Source of the DNA: Laccaria trichodermophora
Lineage: Eukaryota > Basidiomycota > Agaricomycetes > Agaricales > Hydnangiaceae
Assembly (NCBI GenBank): GCA_018417955.1
Contig: JACTVC010000004.1
Location: 930,001 to 994,000, forward strand
Reading direction: 5' to 3'
Length of the DNA: 64,000 nucleotides
The position numbers and the translations under genes are program-made. The notes beneath the pieces are model-generated. The model saw only the letters and a list, made by a program, of their open reading frames with translations. It was not told where the DNA came from and made no database searches. How positions within the stretch are numbered: position 1 is the first letter of the stretch; each line of letters starts with the position of its first letter. Below, in pieces: positions 32,364-44,866 of this stretch.

Positions 32364-35173
32364 ATGCTTGACCACTCCAAGAATGTTGTCGTGTCTGGAG
32401 GTTCTCTGACAGTTGTTCACGGAGATTCCGTCACATATGAGGGACAACAGGCAGAAAATCCGACCTGCTGTCGTGCTGGATTTCGAGGTAACTTGAAGTT
32501 GTCATCTATCTCGTCCTAATCGGTCACTGACTTTTTTCTTTGCATCAGGATTGAAAGTACTCTATGACAATATCGCGGCGGGTGCGATGCACAACTCCAA
32601 AGAACGTTATGACGCTCCCAAATGCCACCCCGACACTCGGAAAGCAGTATTGAGCGACATCACCAGTTGGATTTTGGATCACTCCAAGAAGACTTGTATC
32701 CTCTGGTTGAGTGCTCCAGTCGGATCAGGAAAATCGGCCATTCTGCAACAAATAGCAGAAAACTTCTATAATTCTGGGGGATTGTCTGCAAGCTTCTTCT
32801 TTTCTCGGACAGCTATGAAGAGAAACAGGGAGACCTTCCTTATCGCCACGCTCGCTTCCCAACTTGCCACTTCAATCCCAGCCACTAAACCATTCATCTT
32901 AGGAGTGATCGAGCAAGATCCATTCATCTTCGACCGCGTCCTCTCTGAACAGATGGCCCGTCTTGTGGTTTACCCGCTGGTGCATGCTTCACTTCATCCC
33001 GAAAGCGGCGCACCGTGGCCAACGTTACTTGTCATAGATGGGCTCGATGAGTGTAGCGGAGGAGAGCGTCAAGTTGAAATCCTTCGTATTTTTAGGATGG
33101 CCCTTTTACAACTGAGGTGCTCTTTACCAACACTTTACCTCCTGATCGCGAGCAGGCCAGAGCCAGCCATTGTCGCGGTTTTTGACGACGAACTCTCGGA
33201 TATCACCCACCGTCTATTTCTTGATGACGCCTACCATCCCGATCGTGACATTGCCATATTTCTTCGAAGCAGTTTCGCTGACATATTCCGTCGACGCCAT
33301 ACTCGCTTCCCCTCTATGTCGTCTCTCCCGCGGCCATGGCCCCCAGAAGATGTTATTTCTTTCCTTGTCCAAAAATCATCCGGCCAATTTATTTTTCCTG
33401 CGACGGTGATCAGGTTCATAGATGTTGATCGAAAAATTCCAACCGCGCAGCTTCAGCTAATACTTGATATCTGTGAATCAGTGGATTCGTCTAGTTTTGC
33501 AACTAACCCTTTCGCTATACTCGACGAGCTCTATAGCCATGTCTTGAAGTCTAGCGAAGAAACAGAGAGGGCTATTTCTATACTTGGGGCTATTTTCTAC
33601 CTAAATGGCAAACAAAGTCCGACTCCTGAATTCCTTCAGGCGCTTCTCCATCTGGAACCTGATAATATTACAGTGATCTTTTGGGACTTGCACTCCATCG
33701 TTCACATCCCTGTTTCTCACAAAAAACCTATTCGTTTCTACCATGCGTCCCTTCGGGATTTTCTTATGGATCGACATAGGTCCGGTAACCTATACATTGA
33801 CAGAGTCAAAGCCCACTCCTTCCTTCTCAAAATGTGTATTCAAACCCTTGCTGATTTTTATGGTGGATCCACCCCAGCCGTTGTTGCATTGGAGTACAGC
33901 AGGGACTATTGGGCAACCCATTATGATTATGGTGATAAACTGGATCCTGGCATTTTGGATGAGGTTCTGGAAGAATACAATCAAGAAACATTGCTACCAT
34001 TGGATAATTCCGGTGGTGTCAATGTCTTTGTACTGTGGTTGAATGCTTTTGCCTTATTGCGGGACCACCTCCATAGCCGAGTGAGTGAGTTCATTCACCT
34101 GGCCTAAGTCACGATGCTTATGCCTTCTGACGATCTTCGTCTACTAGTGTAGTCCAGGATGCTCAGCTTTATGTTCTCAGTACACATCGGTTCTTGATCG
34201 GTACCTTGTTCACCGATTCCAGAAACATAAACTCCCCGCCGTTGCAGCAGCACTCGTGTGGTTGACATTATTGGCTCCATTACATCTTGCACGATTGTCC
34301 TCGGGGCATGGATTGATAGAACGAGAGGTTGCGTTGTTTCGAACATGCAAACCTCAGTTCCTTTATTTTTTCATGTGTTTTCTCTCCAGTCATGGGCGAT
34401 CTGGTGACCTTTATGTTGGCAGCGCTATTTCAATGGCCCATTGTACCCAGCTTTGCGCGCAGAGGGCGTTGAGAGGCATTTTGGGTTTGGACCACTCGTT
34501 TGGTTCGGAAAATTGGAGGTACGTTCATTCTGAAATCCCTAACGCGCTGTTAGATAACATACTAGATAGGTTGCTTGTTCATCTTTACGACGTGATTAAC
34601 CTCTTAATTCTCGATGCTCCTTATGAAAAGAGCTCCAAGCTTGCCAATGAGATGATTATTCAGAGTATCAAGGTTAGTCAAACTCCGATTTTTTTGAGTC
34701 TTCATCCACTATTTTCACTCGTCGCACGAAGATGCGCATTGACGACACAAAGGACCTTGTGAAATTCGTCGAAGCCACTGCGATGGATCAGAAAGAATCA
34801 ATTGAAAGCCAATTGTTGCGCTGGAGACATCTCAAAACGAAGGTCGCTGCGCCGATTAGTTCCACAATGGTCGGATCTCCCTTCATCTTGAGCGTTGCCT
34901 GCGTCAAATATTGCTCTACTGATGTATCTATTTCAGGTATCCTCTTGGGAACAGTCGCTCCCGGACGAAGTTAAGACACAAGGTTGTGTAAAACGCGAAG
35001 CTTCCTACGGACAAGAGGCTCCTTTCACTGACAACGGAGGGAAACGCAGGAAATTTATTATAATTGACCTCACGGTCTCAGACGATGAGGAGGGTGCGTT
35101 CTTTGAGTTTACTCACAGCTTTGCTCAACTAAATTTTGTAGTCACCGACCATCTAAGTACAGGCACGTCGTGA
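32364..35173 (+). CDS. NACHT NTPase, NLR-like, copy IV (826 aa, intact)
   Basis: The model is join(32364..32487, 32549..34080, 34148..34672, 34732..34842, 34937..35093, 35142..35173), total divisible by three. N-terminal module MLDHSKNVVVSGGSLTVVHG; NACHT domain with Walker A (APVGSGKSAI) and Walker B (LLVIDGLDECSGGE); a helical middle with FLVQKSSGQFIF and AILDELYSHVLKSSEETERA; a C-terminal part YTSVLDRYLVHRFQKHKLPA then HGRS..LYVGSAIS; and an acidic tail IIIDLTVSDDEE before VTDHLSTGTS. The donor before exon 5 (GTCGCT) is weak but also used in copy III. No repeat domain of the WD40 or ankyrin type. It is inverted relative to copies I-III and stands alone without a helicase neighbour. A role in non-self recognition is inferred from the family. 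Confidence 0.85.
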
Positions 35174-35196
35174 TGAAGTGGTGAGCGTAAATAATA

Positions 35197-35665
35197 GGGG
35201 CGTTCAAAGCTGGGCGCAGCTCGCAGACGCATCTCGCAGCATGCATACACATCAGCTTATTTGAATGACCACTTAGGACCTATTTGTAAACCTAAGTTTG
35301 AACGTACTCGGGAATTCTCCGGCCTTCTGACACGTCGTACGACACGTTGCCAAGACGTCAAACTGGCGGGGCATTTTTATCTCGATTATGAAGCTTTTAT
35401 CATTGAATTGAGTTGAGGAAACGTTGTATTTAAGTTCTGATTAATGATTGTTGAAAATGCGCTAAATAAGAGCCATAAACAAAAGATTGAGTTGAGCTCA
35501 TCGTTGGACACGGTGAGCAGCGAACAACAATGACGAAGCTTGATGTGACAAATCCAAGGTTAAACGTTAGGGCCTCAAGTGGACATTGAAATTTATGTTA
35601 TCTAAGCTGATTGGTATGCGTGCTGCGAGATGCGTATACGAACTGCGCCCAGCTTTGAACGCCCC
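35197..35665. mobile_element. MITE with about 60-bp terminal inverted repeats
   Basis: About 470 bp. Left end GGGGCGTTCAAAGCTGGGCG, right end its inverted copy; similarity continues inward for about 60 bp (cagctcgcagacgcatctcgcag / cagttcgtatacgcatctcgcag). The insertion lies in 'aataat' sequence, so the duplication is ambiguous (TA, TAATA or AATAAT). The rest of the spacer continues as in NACHT II (gacggacgtga), confirming an insertion. No coding capacity; superfamily not assigned. Confidence 0.75.
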
Positions 35666-36361
35666 TAATAATGACGGACGTGAGTTGAACATGCAATAGA
35701 GATAAGTGATTGATGGGTAGCATTGAAGTCTCATACTTATGTATTTGCCGAACTGAAGTACTAGACGTCAACACTTTCATTTACTAGTGTATGTAATTGA
35801 GAAAACACGTTTTCAGTATAACTATGTCCCTACTAGACCGGCTCGATACCGGTACGGAGGCGAGGTCTTCTATTTGTATGCACACGGCTTCGCGTCTCTT
35901 GCAGGGCTAGCAAGCATTCGAATCTTACATCGAGGACATGCGGCTCGAGTTGAAGGTTCTATTACGCCCGACTTCCGAGTGCATACAGCTGTTGTAACGT
36001 ATACACGGACTGGAGGGCGTCTTTGAAGTTCCTTGACTTGATCTCGGTCTCGGCAGGGCAGGGCAGAGACCGAGATAGAGAAAGGACGTGCTATAAGAAG
36101 ATAATATTCAGGAACGTGTTTTTTGTGTGGTCAAGCTGAACAGCAATGCACACCCGCACAAAGGCGGATTACTCAGTCGGATCGCTGCGGAGGGCGATTA
36201 GGTGGAGATATGTTTCCCATCGATGCTGCGGAGAAAGAGATGGAAAACCATAGAAGGCAAGGTGGGCTTGCGTGAGCATCTCGGCAACGGAAACGTCGGA
36301 ACAGCTTACGTAATCTGGGGCAGAGCAAACCTTTGTTGTATTTTTTTCTACTCTTTCATCT
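35666..36361. other. NACHT IV 3' spacer and bZIP upstream region
   Basis: 35666-35800 is the inverted counterpart of the block spacer at 5405-5501 and 19898-19970, including the empty site of hAT copy 3. 35800-36361 is the presumed promoter and 5' leader of the bZIP gene. No gene seen. Confidence 0.55.
36041..36076. promoter_or_regulatory. Perfect 10-bp inverted repeat upstream of the bZIP gene
   Basis: atctcggtct at 36041-36050 is repeated in inverse as agaccgagat at 36067-36076 with a 16-nt GC-rich loop. It lies about 290 bp before the bZIP start codon. It could form a hairpin in the leader or bind a dimeric regulator; no functional evidence. Confidence 0.3.
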
Positions 36362-39300
36362 ATGACTACGACTACGACTACGATGCAAGTTGACACATAC
36401 AGTGACCTATCCGATATCTTTCATACAGAACTCTTCTACCCCCCAACATCCATCCCATCCCCATCTTCCTCGCCCGCTCAATCGCCTTTTAGCCATGCAC
36501 TGCTCACACCACCCCAATCGACGCTCCCCACTTCGTTCCCCGACATCCACCTCGACAACTCTATCGACACTCATCCGATTGATAGCTCGTTCTTCACCCT
36601 TTTTGACGATGAGCTCAAAGCCAGCGGGACTGCGGACCACCCACACCACCACCCATATGACTCGTCCACATCATCATCATCATCAACCTTCTTCGATATG
36701 GGGTTCGACCACATGAACATGTCCTCCATGATGGATATGAGCATGAGCGTGGGGATGGGGATGGACATGTCCCTCACATCCCCCTTGATGCCCATGGACG
36801 ACACAGCAGGGATCGACCCGCAACTCGTCGACTCCCCTTCGCAATCTCAGTCACAAACAGACTTTGATGCGGACTCTACGGCTGTTGAAGATGAACCTGA
36901 GGAGAAAGAGGAGGAGGAGGAGAAACTCGTCCTCACGATCCCACCCGTCAAAGTCGGTGGACATGGGAAAGCGAGGAAGGGGACGGTGCAGAGTGGTGGG
37001 ATCGTCAAGAAGAGTGGTGGTGCGGGTATCGGGGCGGGTGTGAAGGATAAGGAGAACACGAATACCGGGATACATCAGGCGAAGAACAAGACCCAGGTAA
37101 AAGGGCGGGGTACCAAGATCCCCCCTCCCTCCGCTCCTGCTCCTGCTCCAACTGCATCCCTGTTTACTCCCGCCGTGCCCGCGGTGGTGAAACAGCCACC
37201 TGCGTCGTTACCTTCCCCGCCGGACCAGCATACGACGGGCCAAGGAAGCGAACACGGTGGCGATGATGACGACGACGAGTTACCGCATGATTGGCGTCCT
37301 TCGCCTGAAGTGTTTGCGAAGATGACGAGTAAGGAGAAGAGGCAGCTTCGGAATAAGATTAGTGCGAGGAATTTCAGGGTTCGTAGGAAGGGTGAGTTGT
37401 CGTCTTTCTTTCCTTGCTCCTCCTCTTGTTTTTGTCTTTTTTTCTCTTTCGTTTCTTCCTTCCTATTTTTTCTTCTTTTCTTCTTTGTCTTTTTATTTTA
37501 TTTTATTTCCTCTCTGTGTCGAAACTCAATACTAACCCACCCCCTCACACAGAATACATATCAACCCTCGAAGGCGACATAGCAGAACGCGACAGACTCC
37601 TCGACGCCATCCGTACCGAACTCGGTTCATCAAAATCCGAGAATTTAGCCCTCCGCCAGGAGATCGCAGCGCTTAAACGGACACTCCTCTCCGGCCGTGG
37701 AGACCTCTCCCTTAGCACAGGGGGGGATCTTAACGGGATCGAAGCCCTGAATTTACCACCGCCCGCACCGTTACCGGAGATGAGCGCTGCGGAGGTGTTG
37801 GCCGCTGCCTCACTTGCCTCTTCCTCCTCCCTTCCCTCCATCTCTTCCTCATCACCCTTCGCATCAACTTCAGGAGGCCTGCTAACACCAAACACCCAAA
37901 AAGACCTCCCCTCCTCCCAAAACCAAAATAAACAAGGGTTCTGGGGCGGCTTTGGAGGTGGCGGTGTTATGCCTGTACATACGGCTTTGGTGCCCGATGT
38001 GAGCTTGGAGAATATTAATCCGGCTTTGAATGGGGTTGGTAGGAGGGACAGGGATGGGGGGAATAAGGCGGGGATGGGGATGGGTGGGTTTGATGGGTTT
38101 GCGGATTTGAATCCGTTTACTATGAAGACTTTGGATGCGTACGTTTTTTTTTTCTTTTTTTGTTTTTTGTTTCGTTTTTTTATCGTTCTTTCCTCTTTCC
38201 GCCTGTGATCGCTGCGTCTTCCAAACGAATCTTTGCTTCTATGATGCATCGTCTCCTTTTTCCATTCGCATTGATATCCTGCTTTTCCTCTTCCCCCCCC
38301 TCTGATTTTGTCCCTGTTCGATTTTTTTTTCTGCTCTTTTGTCGTGTTTTCTTTGGGAGTTCCCTGTGGGGCGTTCTTACACGTTCTCTTCTTCGCCTCT
38401 ATGACCCACTTCCAATCCCATTGATCTCCTGCTTTTCCTCTTTCCCGTCTGATTTTTTCTTTCTCTTCGATCTTTCTGCTCTTTTGCCGTGCTTTCCTTG
38501 GGAGGTTACCCTCTTATGCGTCCTTTTTTTCTTTCTTTTTCTTCGCCTTTGTGACCCACTTCCATTGCGCTACCTCCTAACGAATCTTTGCTTCGATGAT
38601 GCATCGCAATCCCATGCGGTATCGCATTGATTTCCTGCTTTTCCTCTTCCCTCCCTTCTTCTTATTTTATTGGCATTTTATCTCCATTTTCGATTTGATT
38701 TTTTTCTGCTATTTTTTCGTGTTTTCTTTGGGAGCTCCCTTTGGGGACTCGTACTCTTTCTTTCTCCGCAAAGAGAAAGGGAGGACTTTCTTTTTGCCTT
38801 TGCCTCTTTGATCACTTTTCCGAACTCTTGATTTCGTGCTTATTTACCCTCCCTCTTTTATCGTTGTTTCTCTGTTCATGTGCTCATATCCCCTATCTCC
38901 TCAACCCAATCTGATACCTTTTACTCATAGTTACCGGATGCACCTCTGGGGCAAAATGGCCGCCCAACACCATCATCATCAATCCCAACAAAATCAACAC
39001 CAACAACATCAACAACCCACCCAGCCCCTCACAGGGCTGGCGTCCAACCTCCGCCCACATTACTTCAACAGCGGGAACAAGCCAAACTTACCATCGCCTT
39101 ACACGTACAATGGGTATGGGAGCACGCTTTCCGCGTTGCTTTCTGGGAAACAGGCGTCTTTATCGTATCCTACACCGCCATCGTCACCTTTACTCCTTGG
39201 CAAGGACGCACATCTGCAGAGGCAGCAGCAACAACAGCAGCAGCAAGAGAGGGAGGTGCAGAATGCTGTATTAGCTGCCATGGCGAGTCAGACGATATTC

Positions 39301-39696
39301 CGAAAGATGGGATCGGCGTTTTGGGATGCGTTTTCTGGATCCTCATCTTCTTCTTCCTCTTCTTCGGGTGCTAATGCTGGCGGTGCACCGAAGAACTGGG
39401 ATGCGGATAAGGTTAGGAGGGTGTTGGAGGGCAAGGCTGTTGTGCGTGTTGTGGATGTTGATCAGGTCACGCCGCCTGGGTCGCCGAAGGTTAGGGCTGT
39501 GACGCCGTCGAGTGTCAAGGCGTCGTCGACGACGACTGCGAATTCATCAACGTCAGCAGCGCAAAAAGTCCCCACGTCACCGAGACTTCGCGCGGGATTG
39601 ACGCAGGATGAGAAGAAGCGGTGTGCGATGGCGGATACGATGTGTGATATTTTGGAGGAGAGTATGCGGAGCTTGACGTTGAGTAAGAAGATGTGA
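36362..39696 (+). CDS. bZIP transcription factor (793 aa)
   Basis: The model is join(36362..37391, 37553..38138, 38931..39696), divisible by three. The basic region KRQLRNKISARNFRVRRK ends exon 1, and the leucine zipper continues in exon 2 (EYISTLEGDIAERDRLLDAI, then LGSSKSENLALRQEIAALKR), so intron 1 splits the DNA-binding and dimerisation halves. The N-terminus is Ser/Pro/Thr- and Met/His-rich with an acidic EEKEEEEEK stretch, probably activating. The C-terminal half has the motif NPFTMKTLDAYRMHLWGKMA across the second intron, a His/Gln-rich tract, poly-Ser, and a basic end. A nuclear DNA-binding dimer; targets unknown. Intron 2 is unusually long (792 bp) and T-rich. The start is the first ATG of a gactac repeat; a later Met (MQVD, 36383) is also possible. 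Confidence 0.88.
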
Positions 39697-41784
39697 GGGG
39701 AGGTTGAAGATGATGATGGGGGGCATTGCAGATGGTGAAAGGGGACGAAGACGAAGAAAGCAAAATCTAGAACAATGAATTCGACAGAAGAAGAAGTTTG
39801 ATATGTTTGTTTTAATCGCAGCGCTGCGTCATGGAGTTTTCCTCGTTAATAATCCCCACCAACACCACCACTTACTCCCTTATTCCTTCCTCGGCTCTTG
39901 TATCGTATCGGCGATTTCCTACTCGCGCTGGCTCTCTCCGACTCGCGCCTCGCTTTCCTTCCGGCATCCTGGTCCTCGATCCTTTTGCTAAACTCGTACA
40001 TCCGGTGAACCTTGCAAGAAGTTTTATTAATCCCTGGGGCGAGATGAAGAAGTAGACTGCGGTAGATTCAGGATCGGGAAGGTCGCGGATGAAGGCTGGT
40101 TTTTCATTTCAAGCACGCTGCGGCGAGGACACTTTACTCGATTGTATGTTTACTTCCTTTGGTGATCATATCACCAACACCACTCTCCTTCGCGGTTGGT
40201 TGTTTTTTTTTCCTATTGCAAAGCGGCTTTCCTTCACTCGTAGTTGTAATCGCGCAATGGCGTGGCCCTTTCTCCACAACGACCCTTTTCTCTACGTACC
40301 TGCGCATTGCCCTTGCAAGTTTCCTCTCTCGTACTCGTACTCGCGCACTCCACTCTCCTTATTTACTAGCTTCGGTTCCTCTTTATCGCCTACCGTCTGT
40401 ATAATCTGAATCGCAATTGAGATCTTTATTCACATCTAACACGCCTTGAAGGGTATTCTATAACATGCGCACCTCGCCTCGAGCGTCGTCATTAATCTCC
40501 GAAACAGACCCTGCCTGCCAAATGCCAAATTGTTATTACCACCCCGTCACGACGGCTCAAGTATCCTCATGTACCTCTGACTTTTTCGCCCTATGTCCGA
40601 CCTTGTCCGACCCTCAAATTTCTATACATATGTCCGCCACCACTGCGGCGTGCGCCACCTTTGAGTTTAGTCCAAGCTTTCGTGCTTCGTCCATATGCAT
40701 GCCCTTGTCAGGAGATCGCGTGCGCGCGCCACCCCCCTCACGTCATACTGCGCATAGCGCTAGATTTTTACCGTTTGCCAGGGGTTTCAAGTACGAACAT
40801 AAGCAAGAACATAGTCAATTTTCTTGCTGGCACTCCACTTATAGATTTCTGTTCCTTTTCGTATCTACTTGACTTTTTTGTTCCTCTCCTCAATTAAATC
40901 TGTACGTTCCGTTGATGGATGCCTAGTCCTGTCCAGTTGTTGGTGACGCATATACGTAAATTCGGACCTGGAGTCTGGCGCCTATCATGATCAACAAACA
41001 ATCATCTGCCCATCTTTCTCAGGAAACCTCTAACAACTGTCCAGTCAGTCACTCTGACTGATTCACTGAAGCTGGGAACTCGAGAGTCCGTCCTGTGAGT
41101 GTCCGTCTGAAGCCTCAGATAACCCATGAGATTGTGTTTGATCATATCGCTTTTCAACGCATGTTACGAAGGTAAGCAATGAAGCTCACAACTGCTCACA
41201 TTCCTTGGGAAGCGGACATGACATCTACCCCTTCCAGCCCTATTCTCATTTCGGCGATTTAACGATCCACAAAAGGAATAACATAAAAGGCACTATGGAT
41301 TTCTCGAAGAAACGGGCCCTGCCGTGACGAAATAACCATCCGCAACCGATTGTGGCGATCATGGCAAGGTACGCGTGTCAGGTACCAACCCAGCAGTTAC
41401 CATAACGATTTATGGTTCGAAAGTTCCATTAGGTGAACTTGCCTTACTTGGACGCAAATTTCGAACTAATCTCGAATTGGAGTGCTCATTCGGAGGCCTT
41501 AGGAAATTCTCCCAGCTACTTACTCTTGATAATTCTCGATGGATGCAATGTGGGTATCATCGAAAACTCAGCGGCGTCCCCGGCATGCCTAGGCGCTAGA
41601 ACCACAAAGAACCCACACACCACAATCACAACCACCTAATAACAAAAGCTTCTTCAGGATCCCAATCCCCCTCTTTTATTCCATCCGCCTCACCTCCCTC
41701 GTTGGTTTGATTTTCCCCCACCGCGACGTACTTTCCCTCCACTTACCTGAACCCGAACCTGACACCACGCACAAGCCGCGCGAC
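39697..41784. other. Intergenic DNA, no gene recognised
   Basis: Contains the bZIP 3' flank and pyrimidine-rich DNA with overlapping open frames (for example 40089-40409 and 40465-40872) that have no recognisable protein features. Nothing further supported. Confidence 0.45.
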
Positions 41785-43620
41785 ATGAACGCGGTGGGCC
41801 ATCCTTCTTCTTCCTCTTCTAGTGGACCAAGCATGCGCAGTCCTGCGATAAGACGCAGCATGAGCAGAGCCTCGCGTATCACCACGAGCCCAACGCCGCA
41901 CCCGTATTTGGACTCTTCGACGTGTCGTTGCTCGTCGTGCCATTTGAAATCCGCCATATTCCCGCGCAGAACGGATGGGAAGATTGTTCTCCCGAGACCG
42001 AGACGACCGCCCAAGCAAGGTGAGGGATTAGTTGTTGTCTCTGTTGTTTCGATTGAGCTCTGATCTCCCCTTGTCATTTTTTTGTAGATGGCACCGGGCG
42101 AAATTTGAAAAACAGAAAGCGGCATCGTCCGCTCGATCTTGATCACGATGACGGCGACGGGAATGCGAGGGTGAAGGGAAAAAATAGGGCTGTGAATGGG
42201 GACGGTTTGTTTATTTTTTTATCCCGTTTTACCGATTTGCCTTATGGAGGTTAAATGGAATTTAGACTCACTGGGGCGTATGCATCCTCATGGCTTTTTT
42301 GGCGGTATGTCCGATTAATGGCTCACGCGGGTATCTGTTTTTGGTTCATTAGCTCACCGTCTTTCCTTCCACCCAGGTGGGTATCATTTGCCGTTTCATT
42401 CTACGGAGCGAATGCCGCCGTCTACGGATATGCGCCTGCCGGACATAAAATTGTCATCGACAAGTCAGTATCCACAAACCAGAGTGCTCAATCTGGTCTA
42501 TTGTTAACCTCGTAATGTAGGCCCACAGACAACCCTGCCTCATTTCTCGGAGCTTAGATCGGGATCGGATGTTCGCATCCCCCCAGTCAACCCAGACCAA
42601 TGGCCACGCTTCCCAAAAATTCCTGCTCCTTCTAAACATGCTGGTAAAATTTGGTGTCGGCGTGCGGTGGACAGAAGTCTCATTCTTTCAGTGACAGACC
42701 GCTCAAAATCACATTTTGAAGTCCTAGACTTTCGGAATACATCGAAAGATGAAAGTAAGGAATCTCCCCACGACTCCAAAAATCGAGTGGTGCTGATGCT
42801 GTCATTTAGCTTCTAAATCGCCACCAATAGATTCTTGGATTAGTTGGTTACCTGACTCCGACGAGGCTGGAGGTCCAAGTCCGTCTGATTCCCGCCAACT
42901 CAACACCTTTTCTCATTGAATTGTAGGTAAAACGCGTGGTCGACGATCTCGCTCCACATCAGTTAGCTCAAGGAAGGCAGAAGGTAAATTGCCGTTGCGT
43001 AGTTTCGCCAAACCAGCTGATCGGTCTAAAGGGAGCCAGGCGGCGTGGAATGCCCCAAGAAAAGCGCAACCTTCATCAGAAAAAGGTGAATCCACACCCC
43101 GTCTTTTCACATGACCCTAGACCCCTTTTTGACGCCTTGAAGACTCTTCTAGATCTCGAAAATCAAGTAGCGCTGAGCCTCCACCGGGGAGCGGGGAACT
43201 GCAGCATCAATTTATCCGGTTTGGCGTGCATACTGAAAATCCACAGCCCTCAATACCGCCCCAAACTAATTACGAGGAAACAAATGGTGATATTACTAGT
43301 AATCATGCAGTTCCGGGTATGTTCGATTATATGTTGCGAGGTTGAACGCTCAAGCTGATCATGTGGAACATAGACGCGGGGGTGCAGGGAAGCGTTCTCC
43401 AAACGCGAATGAGATTGAATCCGATTAGATTTAGAGAGCCGCTCACCGCTGCGTCACGGAGCGATCGGCGAGTTTACCGCGGTGGCGTAGCCATTGTGCA
43501 GGTAAAGTGGGATTCTGATAGGAAGCGCAGGCAGGGCTATTTTGCTCCGGATAGCAATGGGGCGGAGAAGTCACCATTCAGACATTACAGCAAGGAGGAT
43601 TGTTGTTTTAGTGATTGACA
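41785..43620 (+). CDS. Hypothetical Ser/Arg-rich protein, multi-exon
   Basis: A plus-strand series of spliced open stretches gives a continuous low-complexity protein. Exon 1 (41785-42019) begins MNAVGHPSSSSSSGPSMRSP and has a CRCSSCHLKS Cys cluster. Exon 2 (42088-42203) reads GTGRNLKNRKRHRPLDLDHD. Later exons give YHLPFHSTERMPPSTDMRLP (about 42378), VRIPPVNPDQWPRFPKIPAP (about 42570), KTRGRRSRSTSVSSRKAEGK (about 42930) and SSRSRKSSSAEPPPGSGELQ (about 43150). No domain is recognised; the basic/Ser-rich texture suggests a nuclear, intrinsically disordered protein. The 3' end (43350-43620) is uncertain. Exon joins after 42200 are proposals. Confidence 0.5.
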
Positions 43621-44866
43621 TCAGGTGGTTGTAGCGTGGCCCCAGGTCAACTTGAGTTAAGCAATCTATTTTCTTTTTCATTGAGTGTCTGACATGACAT
43701 GGTGTCAAAGCGTGTCTGTCCACTTCAACTGATTGCCGTCTCGTGGAAAGTTGCGTAAGAGCCCTAGGGCCAAGGTACCAAAAAAGTCGGCGAAATATGT
43801 AAGCGATCACGGGCAACATACGTTCAAAAGTTCTTCATTACGGTGATTTTCATATAATTTCAATGAATGACTAGAATCGAATAAATTTCGAGAGGGATCC
43901 TGGCCAGTGAAACAAAAAATCGGTCCGGCTTTTCAGGCTCCTGAATAATGGAAGATTATGACTGGATAAGAAATCCTGACCTTTGAACTAAGCAGGCTAG
44001 CGTGAACGTGCAAACTTTATCAGTGCCCTTGAGATTACCCAGTAAGCCGCCGAAGATGGCGATAATTTGAGCGGGTGAGAAAAATATAAACCCCACACCC
44101 ATCCGCAGAGCGCAGGCTCAGCCAACGAACATAGACAAATCAGTTGGCTAGAAGCTGTGAGTTTCAAAATGTTCATTGGAATTTGGGTGAACCGCTTGAA
44201 TTTTGTCCCGGAAGGTGACGTACTGGAAGACTGCATGTTGCCGGGTGGCGCAATGATCAAGAACCAAAGTGCGAACGTTTGCCATGCGGTGAGATTTGTG
44301 AATCAAAATTAAATACCGGAGGTGCGTGGCGAGGAAGCAGAATGATCAGTGCATTCTCCAGCCTCGGAGTCCCAACTCTGGTCATTTTGTACGGAGAGAA
44401 GGCCAAAATTCAAGATTGACGCTACGCCGATAGTTGAGTCGAGGAAGCCACGACTCCTTCGCGGTAGAACCCTAAGACTACCAAGAGCTACAGTGTGCAC
44501 CGTATCACACTTGAGTTGATGTCATCCAGGGTGTGAAGACTAGAATGTGCAAAGAATGTGTCAATAGCCGCCGAACAGCCGACCCTCTCTTCAATTGTCT
44601 TCAACGCCTGGGTCCACCTATGATTTATGAAATCATTTGTGATCGCTGAAGGGAAGGAAAGACAAAACGGGAACGACTTCGGGCGTGGACGAACGGCAGA
44701 TGACCGTATTTTCAATACGTCCACGGATAGCATACGTGCTCAACTTGCGCCTATGGTCATTGTATTTTCGGAAATTCCCCCCTTGTAAATATCATGTGTC
44801 ATTTTTCTTAAAAGACTACAGCGATCCGATCATCTGTCCCAAATATTTACTCATTAGTTTCATGGC
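43621..44866. other. Intergenic DNA, nothing recognised
   Basis: Short overlapping frames only. No repeat, RNA or gene could be supported between the hypothetical gene and the F-box-like gene. Confidence 0.45.

Noticed and set aside
36571..37075. Minus-strand frames within the bZIP gene
   Set aside because: Shadows of low-complexity Ser/Pro/Met-rich coding sequence.
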